From positions 248,001 through 312,000 of the forward strand of contig NZ_FQXE01000003.1 in NCBI RefSeq assembly GCF_900129885.1: 64,000 nt of DNA, read 5' to 3'. Source of the stretch: Pollutimonas bauzanensis (GTDB taxonomy: Bacteria > Pseudomonadota > Gammaproteobacteria > Burkholderiales > Burkholderiaceae_B). Of this stretch, positions 44,875 to 54,116 are shown in pieces. The notes below the pieces were generated by a model. It did not search any database, was not told the origin of the DNA, and worked only from the letters and a program-made list of their open reading frames with translations. Each line of letters starts with the position of its first letter. Positions within the stretch are counted from its first letter, which is position 1. The position numbers and the translations under genes were made by a program.

Positions 44875-45381
44875 TCAGGCGCTGTGGGCGTGGGAATGGC
44901 TATGGGCTTGGGGCGCGGCGGACAGGCGGCATTTGCCGCAAAGCGCCCGGAGCTCGGTTTCGTGGCCGGAGAGCACGAACCCGGCGGCGGCCACCTTGCT
45001 GGCCAGTTGGCGGCTCAGGGCGGGATCGCTCAATTCGGCGACGGCGCCGCATTGCGTGCAAACCACCAGCAGGTCGTGGGGCTCGCCCGCCGCGTCCAGG
45101 CATGCTGTCCAGGCGTTGATCGCATCCAGCCTGTGCACCAGGCCTTCGTCGACGAGGAAGTCCAGCGCGCGGTAGACGGTCGGCGGCGCCGCGCCCTGCT
45201 GGTCGTCGCGTATCAGATCGAGCAATTCATAGGCTTTCAGGCTGCGCCGCTGCGCAAGCAGGATTTCCAGCACCTTGCGCCGTATGGGCGTAAGGCGCTT
45301 GCCGCGCTGCGAGCACAGCGATTCGGCGGTGCGTAGCGTTGCCGCGATGGCCGGCGGCGAGGACGAATGTTTGGCTGGCAT
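44875..45381 (-). CDS. zur: Zinc uptake regulator (Fur family)
   Basis: 168 residues. N-terminal winged helix with LTPIRRKVLEILLAQ and PPTVYRALDFLVDEGLVHRL; the dimer/metal domain has VCTQCG and LCGKC, the structural zinc site, and a His-rich tail (HSHSHAHSA). Represses zinc import genes when zinc is plentiful. Divergent from znuCBA across a Zur-type palindrome, so probably autoregulated. Confidence 0.93.
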   Translation of the reverse strand: MPAKHSSSPPAIAATLRTAESLCSQRGKRLTPIRRKVLEILLAQRRSLKAYELLDLIRDDQQGAAPPTVYRALDFLVDEGLVHRLDAINAWTACLDAAGEPHDLLVVCTQCGAVAELSDPALSRQLASKVAAAGFVLSGHETELRALCGKCRLSAAPQAHSHSHAHSA

Positions 45382-45453
45382 GGCGCGGGGCGGTCCTGGC
45401 TATGGGTACACGATTGTGTCTATCTTGCAGGCTAGGCTGTGCAGACACCTTCT

Positions 45454-45469
45454 GTATGTTATAACATAC
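45454..45469. promoter_or_regulatory. Zur operator
   Basis: GTATGTTATAACATAC, a perfect 16-bp palindrome with the TGTTATAACA core typical of proteobacterial Zur boxes. It lies 73 bp before zur (minus strand) and 39 bp before the small ORF that opens the znu cluster. Confidence 0.88.
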
Positions 45470-45507
45470 CAGCCCCGTTTTCACATTCCTGCCCCCTTCC
45501 CGGACTC

Positions 45508-45657
45508 ATGCGCCCAGTCTTTTTCGCCTCTTCCCGCGGGCCACGGCCCTATCGCGGTTCCGCCCTGCTTGCGTCCTGCGCCAGGCGGCTGGCTCACGTA
45601 TTGTTCGCCGTGGCCTTTCTGTGGGCGCTTACCGGATGGGCCATGGGATGGTGGTAG
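45508..45657 (+). CDS. Small single-pass membrane protein, 49 residues, first gene of znu cluster
   Basis: Short basic N-terminus (SSRGPRPYRG) and one membrane helix (LAHVLFAVAFLWALTGWAMGWW) ending the protein. It lies between the Zur operator and znuC, ending 10 bp before the latter, so it would be Zur-controlled if expressed. No recognised family. ATG 45508 is preferred over a longer frame from 45439 that would begin inside the operator. Confidence 0.5.
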   Translation: MRPVFFASSRGPRPYRGSALLASCARRLAHVLFAVAFLWALTGWAMGWW

Positions 45658-45667
45658 GGCCCGCGGC

Positions 45668-46384
45668 ATGACGAGCGCCGTCATAGAACTGGACCAGCTT
45701 TCGCTGGGCTGGCGCGATCGCATCGCGGTGCGCGATGTCACCGGCGCTTTTGCGCGGGGTTCGCTGACGGCCATAGTGGGCCCCAACGGCGCCGGAAAAT
45801 CGACTCTGGTCAAGGGCATCATGGGCCTGGTCAGCCCCTTGCGCGGGCAAATCCGGCTGGCGGGCGATTCGCGCCGCCAGATGGCCTGCCTGCCCCAGCT
45901 CGGCGAGCTCGATCGCAGCTTCCCGATCAGCACCTATGACCTGGTCGCCATGGGGGCGTGGCGGCGGGTCGGCGCCTGGAGGCGTTTCGACCAGTCCGAA
46001 CACGAACGGGTGCAGGCGGCCCTGGCCATGGTGGGGCTGGCCGATTTCGGGCCGCGCATCATAGGCACGCTGTCCGGCGGCCAGATGCAGCGCGCGCTTT
46101 TCGCGCGGCTGCTGCTGCATGACGCGCACACCCTCCTGCTGGACGAGCCCTTTGCGGCGGTGGACCGGCACACGACCGAGGACTTGATGGCGCTGCTGCG
46201 GGATTGGCACCGCGAGGGGCGCACGGTGATTGCCGTGCTGCACGATCTGGAAATGGTGCGCGCCTATTTTCCGCAGGCCTTGCTGCTGGCCGGGCAAGCC
46301 GTTGCGTGGGGGCCCACCGCCGAAGTCCTGACGCCCGAGAATCTGCATCTGGCGCGCCACCTGTGCGCAGGAGACTACCTGTGA
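45668..46384 (+). CDS. znuC: Zinc ABC transporter ATP-binding protein
   Basis: 238 residues. Walker A GPNGAGKST, Q-loop CLPQLGELDR, signature LSGGQMQRA, Walker B LLLDEPFAAVD. The QLGELDRSFPISTYDLV segment is typical of metal-type (ZnuC/MntB/TroB) ATPases. GTG of znuB overlaps its stop. Zinc is inferred from the Zur box and neighbours. Confidence 0.92.
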   Translation: MTSAVIELDQLSLGWRDRIAVRDVTGAFARGSLTAIVGPNGAGKSTLVKGIMGLVSPLRGQIRLAGDSRRQMACLPQLGELDRSFPISTYDLVAMGAWRRVGAWRRFDQSEHERVQAALAMVGLADFGPRIIGTLSGGQMQRALFARLLLHDAHTLLLDEPFAAVDRHTTEDLMALLRDWHREGRTVIAVLHDLEMVRAYFPQALLLAGQAVAWGPTAEVLTPENLHLARHLCAGDYL

Positions 46385-47283
46385 CCTGGCTTTTCGACTG
46401 GCTGTTCGCGCCCTTCATCGACTACGGCTTCATGCGCCGCGCGCTGGCCGGCGCTCTGGCCCTGGCATTCGCGGCGGGCCCCCTGGGCGTATTCCTGGTG
46501 CTGCGCCGCATGAGCCTGATGGGCGACGCCATGGCCCATGCAATTCTGCCGGGCGTGGCCGTGGGTTTCCTGACGGCCGGGCTGTCCTTGAGCGCCATGA
46601 CGATAGGCGGCATGGTCACCGGGCTGGTCGTGGCCATGCTGGCGGGCGCGGTCGCGCGCCTGACGCCGCAGCGCGAAGACGCGAGCTTCGCGGCGTTCTA
46701 CCTGGTTTCGCTGGGGCTGGGCGTGCTGCTGGTGTCCTTGCGCGGCTCGAACATGGACTTGATCCACGTCCTGTTCGGCACCGTCCTGGGGCTGGACGAT
46801 GGCTCGCTGCTGCTGGTCAGCGCGACTTCCACCGTCACCTTGCTGGCGCTGGCCCTGATCTTCCGGCCGCTGGTGCTGGAATGCCTGGACCCCTTGTTCC
46901 TGCGGGGCGAGGGCAAGGCGGGCTCCGTCATCCACATGGTCTTCCTGGTGCTGCTGGTCATGACCCTGGTGGCGGGCTTCCAGGTGCTGGGCACGCTCAT
47001 GGTGGTGGGCATCATGATGCTGCCCGCCACGGCGGCGCGCTTCTGGGTCCGGTCCGTGGGGCGCCAGATGGTGCTGGCCGCCGCCATCGGCAGTTTCTCT
47101 TCATATGTGGGGCTGCTGTTCTCGTATTATGCGAACGTGCCGGCTTCGCCTTCCATCATCTTGTCAGCGGGAGCAGTGTATTTTCTATCGGTGTTCTTTG
47201 GTCCGCTGGGCGGGCTGTTGCAGGCCGCAAGACAGGCGCATGCCCGCCATCAGCGTTTATCTCAAATTTCGGAGCGACTTTAA
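46381..47283 (+). CDS. znuB: Zinc ABC transporter permease
   Basis: 300-residue ABC-3 family inner-membrane permease with about eight helices. GTG 46381 overlaps the znuC stop (GTGA). Typical segments: VFLVLRRMSLMGDAMAHAILPGVA and FQVLGTLMVVGIMMLPAATA-like region near the C-terminus. The TAA stop shares its last A with the znuA ATG (TAATG), implying tight coupling. Confidence 0.93.
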   Translation: MTWLFDWLFAPFIDYGFMRRALAGALALAFAAGPLGVFLVLRRMSLMGDAMAHAILPGVAVGFLTAGLSLSAMTIGGMVTGLVVAMLAGAVARLTPQREDASFAAFYLVSLGLGVLLVSLRGSNMDLIHVLFGTVLGLDDGSLLLVSATSTVTLLALALIFRPLVLECLDPLFLRGEGKAGSVIHMVFLVLLVMTLVAGFQVLGTLMVVGIMMLPATAARFWVRSVGRQMVLAAAIGSFSSYVGLLFSYYANVPASPSIILSAGAVYFLSVFFGPLGGLLQAARQAHARHQRLSQISERL

Positions 47284-48320
47284 TGTTGAAAGCCCGTAGC
47301 GTTGAGCATGCTTTTCGATTTTCCCGCCGCAATCTGCTTGCCTTGCTTGCCGGCGGCGTACTGGTCATGGCGGCGCCTTCAGGGTTTGCGGCGGCCGCGC
47401 CGCCTTTGCGGGTGGTGGCCAGTTTCTCTATCCTGGGCGACATGGTCAGGGAAATCGGCGGAGAGCACGTGTCCTTGACGACGATAGTGGGCCCCAACGG
47501 GGATGCGCACTCGTTCGAGCCGGCTCCCAAGGATGCAAAAGCCCTGGAGCAGGCTCAGGTGCTGGTGATAAACGGCCTGGACTTCGAAGGATGGCTGCCG
47601 CGCCTCATACAGGCCTCGGGCTTCAGCGGCGCGCAAGTGCTTGCTTCGCGGGGCGTCGCGCTGCGCCATCTGAGCGACGCCGAACGGGCCGGCGAAGTGC
47701 TGGGCGGGCATGGGCATGAACCCGGGCCGGGCGCCGGGCATGGCGCGCAGGACCAGGGCGCGGCGCATGCCGGGCATGATCACGGCGATGTCGATCCGCA
47801 TGCGTGGCAAAGCCTGAGCAATGGCATGATCTATGCGAAGAATATCGCCGACGGCCTGTCGCTGGCCGACCCCAAGCGCCGGGCCTATTATCAGGAGCGT
47901 GCGCAGGGCTATATCGCCCAGATGAAAAAGCTGGACAGCGAGATCAAGCAGGCCTTCGCGGACATTCCCGAGAGCAGGCGCAAAGTGATCACTTCGCACG
48001 ACGCTTTCGGCTACTTCGCGCAGGCCTACGGCATACAGTTCCTGTCGGTGGCCGGCTTTTCCAACGAGGCCGAGCCCTCGGCCAGGGAAGTGGCGGCGAT
48101 CATAGACCGGGCCAGAAAGGAGCATATTTCCGGAGTGTTCATCGAGAACACGACGAATTCGAAAGTGATCCAGCAGATCGCCCGGGAAACCAAGGCCAGG
48201 GTGGGCGGAACCTTGTATTCCGACGCGCTCGCGCCGCCGGACCAGCCTGCGGCGACCTACCTGGGCATGTTCAGCTGGAACGCCGGGCAATTGATCTATG
48301 TGCTCGAGCCAGGCCGCTGA
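47283..48320 (+). CDS. znuA: Zinc ABC transporter substrate-binding protein
   Basis: 345 residues of the cluster 9 metal-binding family, periplasmic. The signal region contains SRRNLLALL, twin-arginine-like but probably Sec. Zinc ligands are expected in GDAHSFEP, DPHAW and TSHDAF, with an acidic residue in GFSNEAEPS. A His-rich loop (about residues 141-168, GHGHE...HAGHDHGD) typical of ZnuA lies before DPHAW. Last gene of the znu operon. Confidence 0.94.
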   Translation: MLKARSVEHAFRFSRRNLLALLAGGVLVMAAPSGFAAAAPPLRVVASFSILGDMVREIGGEHVSLTTIVGPNGDAHSFEPAPKDAKALEQAQVLVINGLDFEGWLPRLIQASGFSGAQVLASRGVALRHLSDAERAGEVLGGHGHEPGPGAGHGAQDQGAAHAGHDHGDVDPHAWQSLSNGMIYAKNIADGLSLADPKRRAYYQERAQGYIAQMKKLDSEIKQAFADIPESRRKVITSHDAFGYFAQAYGIQFLSVAGFSNEAEPSAREVAAIIDRARKEHISGVFIENTTNSKVIQQIARETKARVGGTLYSDALAPPDQPAATYLGMFSWNAGQLIYVLEPGR

Positions 48321-48325
48321 GGCCG

Positions 48326-48345
48326 CGCCGGCGCATGCGCCGGCG
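48326..48345. terminator. Perfect 20-bp palindrome between convergent znuA and xerC
   Basis: CGCCGGCGCATGCGCCGGCG has perfect arms and could form a strong hairpin in either transcript; no T-run follows. A similar GCCGGCGC-based hairpin lies after the cusF-like gene. Confidence 0.4.
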
Positions 48346-48362
48346 GGCCGGGCGGCGCCTCC

Positions 48363-49319
48363 TCAGCGTTTGCGGGTGGCGCGTGGATGGGCCTGGTCAT
48401 AGGCCTGGGCCAGGTGCTGGAAGTCGAGCCGGGTATAGATTTGCGTGGTGGAAATATTGGCGTGGCCCAGCAGTTCCTGCACGGCCCGCAGGTCCTGGGC
48501 CGATTGCAGCATATGGCTGGCGAAGCTGTGGCGCAGGCTGTGCGGGTGCACATGGACCGGCAGCCCCACCAGGGCGGCCAGCCTGTTCAACTGCAACTGC
48601 ACGACGCGCGGGCTGATGCGCTTGCCGCGCGCGCCCAGGAACAGCGCCGCGGCCGTATCCGCGTCCTGGGCCTGGCCGCCCGACAGCAGTTGGTGCCTTA
48701 GCGCCAGCCAGCGCTCTATGGCGGCTATCGCCTTGCCGCCCAGCGGCACGCTGCGGGTTTTATTGCCCTTGCCTTTGACGATGGCTTCCTGTTCGGGCAG
48801 TTGTATCCAGCTTTGCGATTCGTACCCGCCTTGACGGCTGTAGCGCCAGTCCAGGCTGACCAGTTCGGCCAGCCGCAGGCCGCTGGAATACAGGACCTCG
48901 AACATGGCCTGGTCGCGGCAATCGATGGCGCCGCGCGGCTCGGGCAGGCCGGGGCGGTCCAGCAGGACTTGCGCCTGCTCGACCGACAGGGCCTTGGGCA
49001 GGCCGCGCGGCGCCTTGGGCGCGCGCACGCCGGCGGCGGGATTGGCGGCCAGGCCCGCGGCCGGCGCCCACCACTGGAAAAACCCGCGCCAGGCCGCCAG
49101 GGCCCGCGCCAGGCTGCGCGGCTTGAGCCCCTGGCCGTGCATGCGGGCGATGGCATGGCGTATGTGGCTTTCAGCCAGGCTGTCCAGCGCCGTCCCGGGA
49201 TGGCATTCGAGCAAGTGCCGCAGATCCTGGCGGTAGCCCGCCAGCGTGTGCGGCGAATAGCGGCGATTGGCCCGCAGGTGGGCCAGCCATTGCTCCATGG
49301 GCTCGGGCAAGGCGTGCAT
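48363..49319 (-). CDS. xerC: Tyrosine recombinase XerC
   Basis: Resolves chromosome dimers at dif with XerD. 318 residues: an N-terminal SAM-like core-binding domain (about 5-90) and the catalytic domain with Arg in SGLRLAEL, HPHSLRHSFASHM (H-x-x-R), LGHANISTTQIYTRLD (His and nucleophile Tyr). Start ATG 49319 directly follows DUF484. No integration-module context, so the housekeeping role is favoured. Confidence 0.93.
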   Translation of the reverse strand: MHALPEPMEQWLAHLRANRRYSPHTLAGYRQDLRHLLECHPGTALDSLAESHIRHAIARMHGQGLKPRSLARALAAWRGFFQWWAPAAGLAANPAAGVRAPKAPRGLPKALSVEQAQVLLDRPGLPEPRGAIDCRDQAMFEVLYSSGLRLAELVSLDWRYSRQGGYESQSWIQLPEQEAIVKGKGNKTRSVPLGGKAIAAIERWLALRHQLLSGGQAQDADTAAALFLGARGKRISPRVVQLQLNRLAALVGLPVHVHPHSLRHSFASHMLQSAQDLRAVQELLGHANISTTQIYTRLDFQHLAQAYDQAHPRATRKR

Positions 49320-49327
49320 GGCGGGGC

Positions 49328-50011
49328 CTAAGCGTATTCTTGAGCGGCCGGCCCTTGCAGGCGCAGCAGGCTGGCGCTGGCCAGTTCGTTGATCGTGTCG
49401 AGAAAGGCGGTGCCCATGTCCGAGGTGAAGCGCTCGGCGTCGTCCGAGCCCAGCACCAGCAGGCCTATGGGCTCGACGCGGCCGGCGGGGCGCAGCGCGA
49501 TGATGGCCAGCGTGGCGGGCGGCGTGCCCAGCCAGGATGCGGCTTCCTGGTCTTTCAGCGGACCGCAGTACGGTTTGACCAGGTCGCGGGCATAGCTGCG
49601 GATGGAGTCGGTGACGTCCTGGGCGAATTCGCTGTCTCCCAGCCGGGACAAGTCCCAGACGCGCAAGGCTATCGTGGGGAGGTCGAACAGGTCGCCCAGG
49701 CTGCGCACGATATGCGCCGGGATCTGCAAGGCATCGTCCTCGGCCAGCATGCGGCAGCACCATTTGGTAAGGGCGGTGCTGATTTTTTCATTGCCGCTGG
49801 CGTTGTGAACCAGGCCGGAAAGCTTCCATTCCAGGTCTTTGGCGCGTGCGCGCAAGGTCATGATCTGCCGCTCGCCCAGCGAAATGGCGCGTGTTTCGTT
49901 GGGATGAGGCACACGCAGATTGGCAAACAACTCGGCATGCTCCTGGAAAAACGCGGGGTGGTCTTTCAGGAAATGCGCGATATCGTCGGCGGAAAGGCTG
50001 CTTGCGGTCAT
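49328..50011 (-). CDS. DUF484-family protein
   Basis: 227 residues, GAF-like fold. Opens with [23 protein letters not shown], the family hallmark, then [17 protein letters not shown] (helical) and a GAF-type domain. Conserved between dapF and xerC in many proteobacteria, function unknown. ATG overlaps the dapF stop by 4 bp. Confidence 0.93.
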   Translation of the reverse strand: MTASSLSADDIAHFLKDHPAFFQEHAELFANLRVPHPNETRAISLGERQIMTLRARAKDLEWKLSGLVHNASGNEKISTALTKWCCRMLAEDDALQIPAHIVRSLGDLFDLPTIALRVWDLSRLGDSEFAQDVTDSIRSYARDLVKPYCGPLKDQEAASWLGTPPATLAIIALRPAGRVEPIGLLVLGSDDAERFTSDMGTAFLDTINELASASLLRLQGPAAQEYA

Positions 50012-50901
50012 GGGTGTGGTGAATCCTTGGAGTTGAACTGGCGGGTAAGCGCGTCGATGTCGACCTGGCCGGTGTATACCGTGACAGCCGGGCCGCTCAT
50101 GCGCAGGATATTGTCGTCCCATGCCACCGTAAGCAGGCCGCCGCGGGTATGCACGCGCACGGGGCTGTCGAGCAGGCCGCGCCGTATGCCGGCGACGACC
50201 GCGGCGCAGGCTCCCGTGCCGCAGGCCAGGGTTTCGCCCGCCCCGCGCTCGTAGACGCGCAGCTTGATGGTGTGCCGGTCGACGACTTGCATGAACCCGG
50301 CGTTGACGCGTTGCGCGAAACGCGGATGCGATTCGATCAGGGGGCCGGTTTCGGCGACGGCCGCGCCGTCGACATCGGCAAGCACTTGCACGGCATGGGG
50401 GTTGGAAATGGCCACCAGCGAAAGCTGCGCGTCGGCGTGGCCCGGCAGGGGCAGCGTCCAGAGGGTGTCGGCGCCGCAGGGGGCCGACTGCAGGCCGCGG
50501 GTGTCGAAGGCCAGCGCCTCGGGTTCGTAGCGGGTCTGGCCCATTTCGACCGAGACTTCTCCGGTGTCGGAGCGGGTCAGGGTGATCAGGCCGCTGCATA
50601 TTTCGGCACGCAGGGGATTGCGCCCGGACAGGCCCTGTTCCTGCACAAACTGCATGAAGCAGCGGGCGCCGTTGCCGCAGTGTTCGACTTCGCCGCCATC
50701 GGCGTTGAAAATACGATAGCGGAAATCGGCTTCCGGATGCAGCGGCGTTTCGACCAGCAGCAACTGGTCGGCGCCTATGCCGAAGTGGCGGTCCGCCAGC
50801 GCGCGCGCCCGCTCGGGCGTCATTTCTATCGATTGCCGCACGCCGTCCAGCACAACGAAATCGTTGCCGGCGCCATGCATTTTTGCGAAGTTCCAGATCA
50901 T
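50008..50901 (-). CDS. dapF: Diaminopimelate epimerase
   Basis: Converts LL- to meso-diaminopimelate for lysine and peptidoglycan. 297 residues. The catalytic cysteines are in EHCGNGARC and [10 protein letters not shown]. Start at ATG 50901 gives the usual [16 protein letters not shown]; the frame upstream adds 13 unsupported residues. Fourth-to-last gene of the lpxL-lpxL-dapF-DUF484-xerC string. Confidence 0.96.
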   Translation of the reverse strand: MIWNFAKMHGAGNDFVVLDGVRQSIEMTPERARALADRHFGIGADQLLLVETPLHPEADFRYRIFNADGGEVEHCGNGARCFMQFVQEQGLSGRNPLRAEICSGLITLTRSDTGEVSVEMGQTRYEPEALAFDTRGLQSAPCGADTLWTLPLPGHADAQLSLVAISNPHAVQVLADVDGAAVAETGPLIESHPRFAQRVNAGFMQVVDRHTIKLRVYERGAGETLACGTGACAAVVAGIRRGLLDSPVRVHTRGGLLTVAWDDNILRMSGPAVTVYTGQVDIDALTRQFNSKDSPHP

Positions 50902-50959
50902 GGTGCCAATTATCCCGGATAACGGGGAATTTGTCCGCACACTTTGTTGCGGCGGGCCG

Positions 50960-51853
50960 CTAATAAAGCCGGGCCTCGCCTTCGGGCCGCGACTTGAAGC
51001 GGCGGTGCACCCAGTAGTATTGGGGCGGATCGCTGCGCACCCAGTCTTCTATCAGCCGATTCAGGCGCAAGGTGGCCTGCTCCGGCGTCTGTTCTCCCGG
51101 GAAGTCATCCAGAGGCGGCAATACGCTCACGTGGTACTGGCCGGTGGCGGCATCGAGCTGGCTGATGATGGGCACGACGGCGGCATCCCAGGCTTTGGCG
51201 ATCTGGGCGGTGGCCAGCAGGGTGGCCGCCGGCACATTGAAAAACGGTATGAAGGCGGCGCCGGCGACGCCGAAATCCATGTCGGGCAGGTAGTACACGG
51301 GTATGCCGTTGCGCAGATGCCGGATCAGCCCGCGGACGCCGTCGTGGCGGCTCACCAGGTTGACCCGGTTGAAGCGGCCGCGTCCTTCCCTCACCAACTG
51401 GTCGATGGCGGGACTGCTCTGGCGCGTGTACATGGTGGCCGACTCGTGCAGGAACATGGTCAGCCGGGTGGCGGCGGCATCCAGTCCGATGAAATGCGGC
51501 GCCAGCAGGATGATTCTGCGCCTGGCCTTGAGCAGCCCGTCCAGGTGCTCCAGCCCCGTGATGGGCGTGGCGGCGAGTATGGCCGAGGGCGCGCCGAACC
51601 AGAACAGCCCGCGGTCGACGATGGACAGCGCCAGCAAGTCAAAATGCCGCCGGAGCCAGGCTTCGCGCTCCTGGGGCGAGCGTTCGGGAAAGCACAGCGC
51701 CAGGTTGGTGCGCACGATATGGGCGCGTGATCGCATCAGCCTGGCCGCCAGCCAGCCCAGGGCGCGCGCCCAGCGCTGCCGGGTGGGCAGGGAACTGCGG
51801 CCGAAGTAGGAAAAAAGGGAACGAAGCAGGGATAATTTTTTATTGGACGTCAT
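50960..51853 (-). CDS. lpxL: Lipid A late acyltransferase (LpxL/HtrB family), copy 2
   Basis: 297 residues, inner-membrane acyltransferase. Catalytic HxxxxD is HFIGLDA; further motifs are FFNVPAATL and [14 protein letters not shown] 51853 shares its A with the TAA stop of the preceding acyltransferase (TAATG). In B. pertussis two such genes lie in tandem and add different secondary acyl chains to lipid A; which chain this copy adds cannot be read from sequence. Confidence 0.92.
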   Translation of the reverse strand: MTSNKKLSLLRSLFSYFGRSSLPTRQRWARALGWLAARLMRSRAHIVRTNLALCFPERSPQEREAWLRRHFDLLALSIVDRGLFWFGAPSAILAATPITGLEHLDGLLKARRRIILLAPHFIGLDAAATRLTMFLHESATMYTRQSSPAIDQLVREGRGRFNRVNLVSRHDGVRGLIRHLRNGIPVYYLPDMDFGVAGAAFIPFFNVPAATLLATAQIAKAWDAAVVPIISQLDAATGQYHVSVLPPLDDFPGEQTPEQATLRLNRLIEDWVRSDPPQYYWVHRRFKSRPEGEARLY

Positions 51854-52704
51854 TACAGCGTATCCGCGGGACGAGGCGGCGCTCCTGGTGGGGTTTTGTA
51901 GCGGTTGTAGCTCCATAGATACTGCTGGGGAAAGCGCCGGATCAGCGTTTCCATGGCGCTGTTGATGGCGCTGGCCTGGGCCTGCGGCTCGGCGGGCAGC
52001 GGTTCGGGCAGCCTGACATAGTGGATGCGCCAGCCCTTGCCGGCGGGCAGGCGCTCGCCCGCCGTCAGGATCACCGCGACGCCGGTCTGCGCGGCCAGCT
52101 TGCCCGCCAGGGTCATGGTGTAGGCCTGCCTGCCGAAGAAAGGCGCCCAGACGCCATCGCCGCTGCCGGGGACTTGGTCGGGCAGCATGCCCACGGCTTC
52201 GCCGCGTTTCAAGGCACGCACGAATTCGCGCACCCCCTGCATATTGGCGGGCACGGCCTTGAGCCCCGAAGTATTGCGCGCCTGTTCCATGACGGGCTCC
52301 AGGAAAGCCTGGCGCGGCGGCCGGTACATCACCGTGATGGGGCCGTGCTGGATCAGGTAGCGCGCGGTGATTTCAAAGCAGCCCAGGTGGGGCGTGAGGT
52401 AGAGAATGCCGCGGCCTTCGGCCAGCGCCTCGTGCACGACGGCATTGTCGTCGCTTTGCACCTTTTGCAGGCATTGTTCGTTCCGCAGCCAGACCTTGGG
52501 CATTTCGAGGATCATCTTGCCGGCCTGGCCGGCCGATTTGCGCGCGAAGGCCGCGCCGGCGTAGCCGGCCTGGCTGGCATTGGCGCGCAGGCGCTGGCGA
52601 TACTTGCCTGGCCAGGCGTAGACGGCGCGCCCCGCGAGATTGCCCACGCCATGCAGTATCGGCAGCGGCAGCCATGCCAGAAAACGGAAGAAAACCAGGA
52701 ACAT
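51853..52704 (-). CDS. lpxL: Lipid A late acyltransferase (LpxL/HtrB family), copy 1
   Basis: 283 residues. N-terminal membrane segment (FLVFFRFLAWLPLPILHGVG), catalytic HxxxxE in HLGCFEI, then MLPDQVPGSGDGVWAPFFG and YLWSYNRYKTPP. ATG 52704 is preferred; a TTG at 52728 would add eight residues. First gene of the minus-strand operon, divergent from metK. Confidence 0.92.
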   Translation of the reverse strand: MFLVFFRFLAWLPLPILHGVGNLAGRAVYAWPGKYRQRLRANASQAGYAGAAFARKSAGQAGKMILEMPKVWLRNEQCLQKVQSDDNAVVHEALAEGRGILYLTPHLGCFEITARYLIQHGPITVMYRPPRQAFLEPVMEQARNTSGLKAVPANMQGVREFVRALKRGEAVGMLPDQVPGSGDGVWAPFFGRQAYTMTLAGKLAAQTGVAVILTAGERLPAGKGWRIHYVRLPEPLPAEPQAQASAINSAMETLIRRFPQQYLWSYNRYKTPPGAPPRPADTL

Positions 52705-52751
52705 GAGGCGGTCATAACCCTTATGCAAGAAGTGTAAAAAGATGCGCTGGC

Positions 52752-52770
52752 GTATTTTCGCTTAAAATAC
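52752..52770. promoter_or_regulatory. Palindrome overlapping the metK -10 region
   Basis: GTATTTT-cgctt-AAAATAC has perfect 7-bp arms. TAAAAT (52763-52768) is a good -10, giving a start near 52775. The palindrome could be an operator for metK or the divergent lpxL operon; no known regulator site is recognised. Confidence 0.45.
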
Positions 52771-52774
52771 TGTT

Positions 52775-52952
52775 CATCGCTGAGTTAACCGACAACTTGC
52801 GGAGCGATCGCACGCCGTTTCCAGGAACGGGGTGTACAAAACCCGCTAAAGCGTCGCGCCCTGATCAACACTGCTCTGCAGGCATCCGAGGTGCAACGCG
52901 TTTCGTTCAACCTCCATGCTGGGCAACCAGTGCTTTTACAGGACGTATCGCC
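52775..52952 (+). promoter_or_regulatory. Long structured leader of metK
   Basis: About 180 nt precede the metK GTG, without a supported ORF. Predicted stems: CCGTT/AACGG (52815-52830), GGGT/ACCC (52830-52844) and GAGGT..AACG/CGTT..ACCTC (52888-52914). The last hairpin lies about 40 nt before the start, so it could control translation. I recognise no SAM-I, SAM-II or SAH consensus here. Confidence 0.45.
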
Positions 52953-54116
52953 GTGGCAAATAACGATTTTCTGTTCACATCCGAATCCGTATCCGAAGGT
53001 CATCCCGACAAAGTCGCCGACCAGATCTCCGATTCCATTCTGGATGCCATTTTCACCCAGGACCCCAACGCCCGTGTCGCCGCCGAAACGCTGTGCAACA
53101 CCGGCCTGGTCGTCCTGGCGGGTGAAATCACCACGACAGCCAATGTCGATTACATCCAGGTCGCGCGCGACACGATCAAGCGCATAGGCTACGACAACAC
53201 CGAATACGGCATTGATTACAAAGGCTGCGCCGTACTGGTGGCCTACGACAAGCAGTCGCCCGATATTGCGCAGGGCGTGGACCGCAGCCAAGAGGAAATC
53301 CTCAACCAGGGCGCCGGCGACCAGGGCCTGATGTTCGGCTACGCGTGCGACGAAACCCCGGACCTCATGCCCGCCCCGATCTGGTATGCGCACCGCCTGG
53401 TGCAGCGCCAAAGCGAACTGCGCAAAGACGGCCGCCTGCCATGGCTGCGTCCCGACGCCAAGTCGCAGGTCACCTTCCGCTATGTCAACGGCAAGCCCGT
53501 GGAAGTCGACACCGTCGTGCTGTCGACCCAGCATGCCCCGGAAATTTCCCAGAGCGACATCAGGGAAGCGGTGATCGAGCACATCATCAGGCCCAGCTTC
53601 CCCGACGGCCTGCTCACGCCCCAGACCAAATTCATGGTCAACCCCACGGGGGTGTTCGTCATCGGCGGCCCGCAGGGCGATTGCGGGCTTACCGGCCGCA
53701 AGATCATTGTCGATACCTACGGCGGCGCCTGCCCCCATGGCGGCGGGGCTTTTTCGGGCAAGGATCCTTCCAAAGTGGACCGCTCGGCCGCCTATGCCGC
53801 GCGCTACGTGGCCAAGAACATCGTGGCCTCCGGGCTGGCGCGCCAATGCCAGCTGCAGGTCAGCTATGCCATCGGCGTAGCCGACCCGATCAATATCACG
53901 GTGTACACGGAAGGCACGGGCGTCATCCCGGATGACCAGATCGCCCGCCTGGTGCGCGAGCATTTCGACCTGCGTCCCAAGGGCATCATCAACATGCTGG
54001 ACCTGCTGCGTCCCATCTACGCCAAAACCGCCGCTTACGGGCATTTCGGCCGCAGCGAACCCGAGTTCAGCTGGGAAGCCACCGACAAGGTGCAGGTCCT
54101 CAAGAAAGCGGCCTGA
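52953..54116 (+). CDS. metK: S-adenosylmethionine synthetase
   Basis: Makes SAM from methionine and ATP. 387 residues from GTG 52953, which gives [27 protein letters not shown] lies 9 nt upstream. Signatures [12 protein letters not shown] and [17 protein letters not shown] are intact, as are the catalytic His in GHPDK and metal-binding Asp residues. Its 3' end overlaps the convergent DUF2478 gene by 17 bp. Confidence 0.97.
   Translation: MANNDFLFTSESVSEGHPDKVADQISDSILDAIFTQDPNARVAAETLCNTGLVVLAGEITTTANVDYIQVARDTIKRIGYDNTEYGIDYKGCAVLVAYDKQSPDIAQGVDRSQEEILNQGAGDQGLMFGYACDETPDLMPAPIWYAHRLVQRQSELRKDGRLPWLRPDAKSQVTFRYVNGKPVEVDTVVLSTQHAPEISQSDIREAVIEHIIRPSFPDGLLTPQTKFMVNPTGVFVIGGPQGDCGLTGRKIIVDTYGGACPHGGGAFSGKDPSKVDRSAAYAARYVAKNIVASGLARQCQLQVSYAIGVADPINITVYTEGTGVIPDDQIARLVREHFDLRPKGIINMLDLLRPIYAKTAAYGHFGRSEPEFSWEATDKVQVLKKAA

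Noticed and set aside
48363-49319. Integrase of a mobile element
   Set aside because: The tyrosine recombinase lies in the conserved dapF-DUF484-xerC string, with no attachment sites or cargo; it is housekeeping XerC.
52775-52952. Known SAM riboswitch in the metK leader
   Set aside because: No conserved core of SAM-I, SAM-II or SAH classes is recognisable; reported only as an unassigned structured leader.
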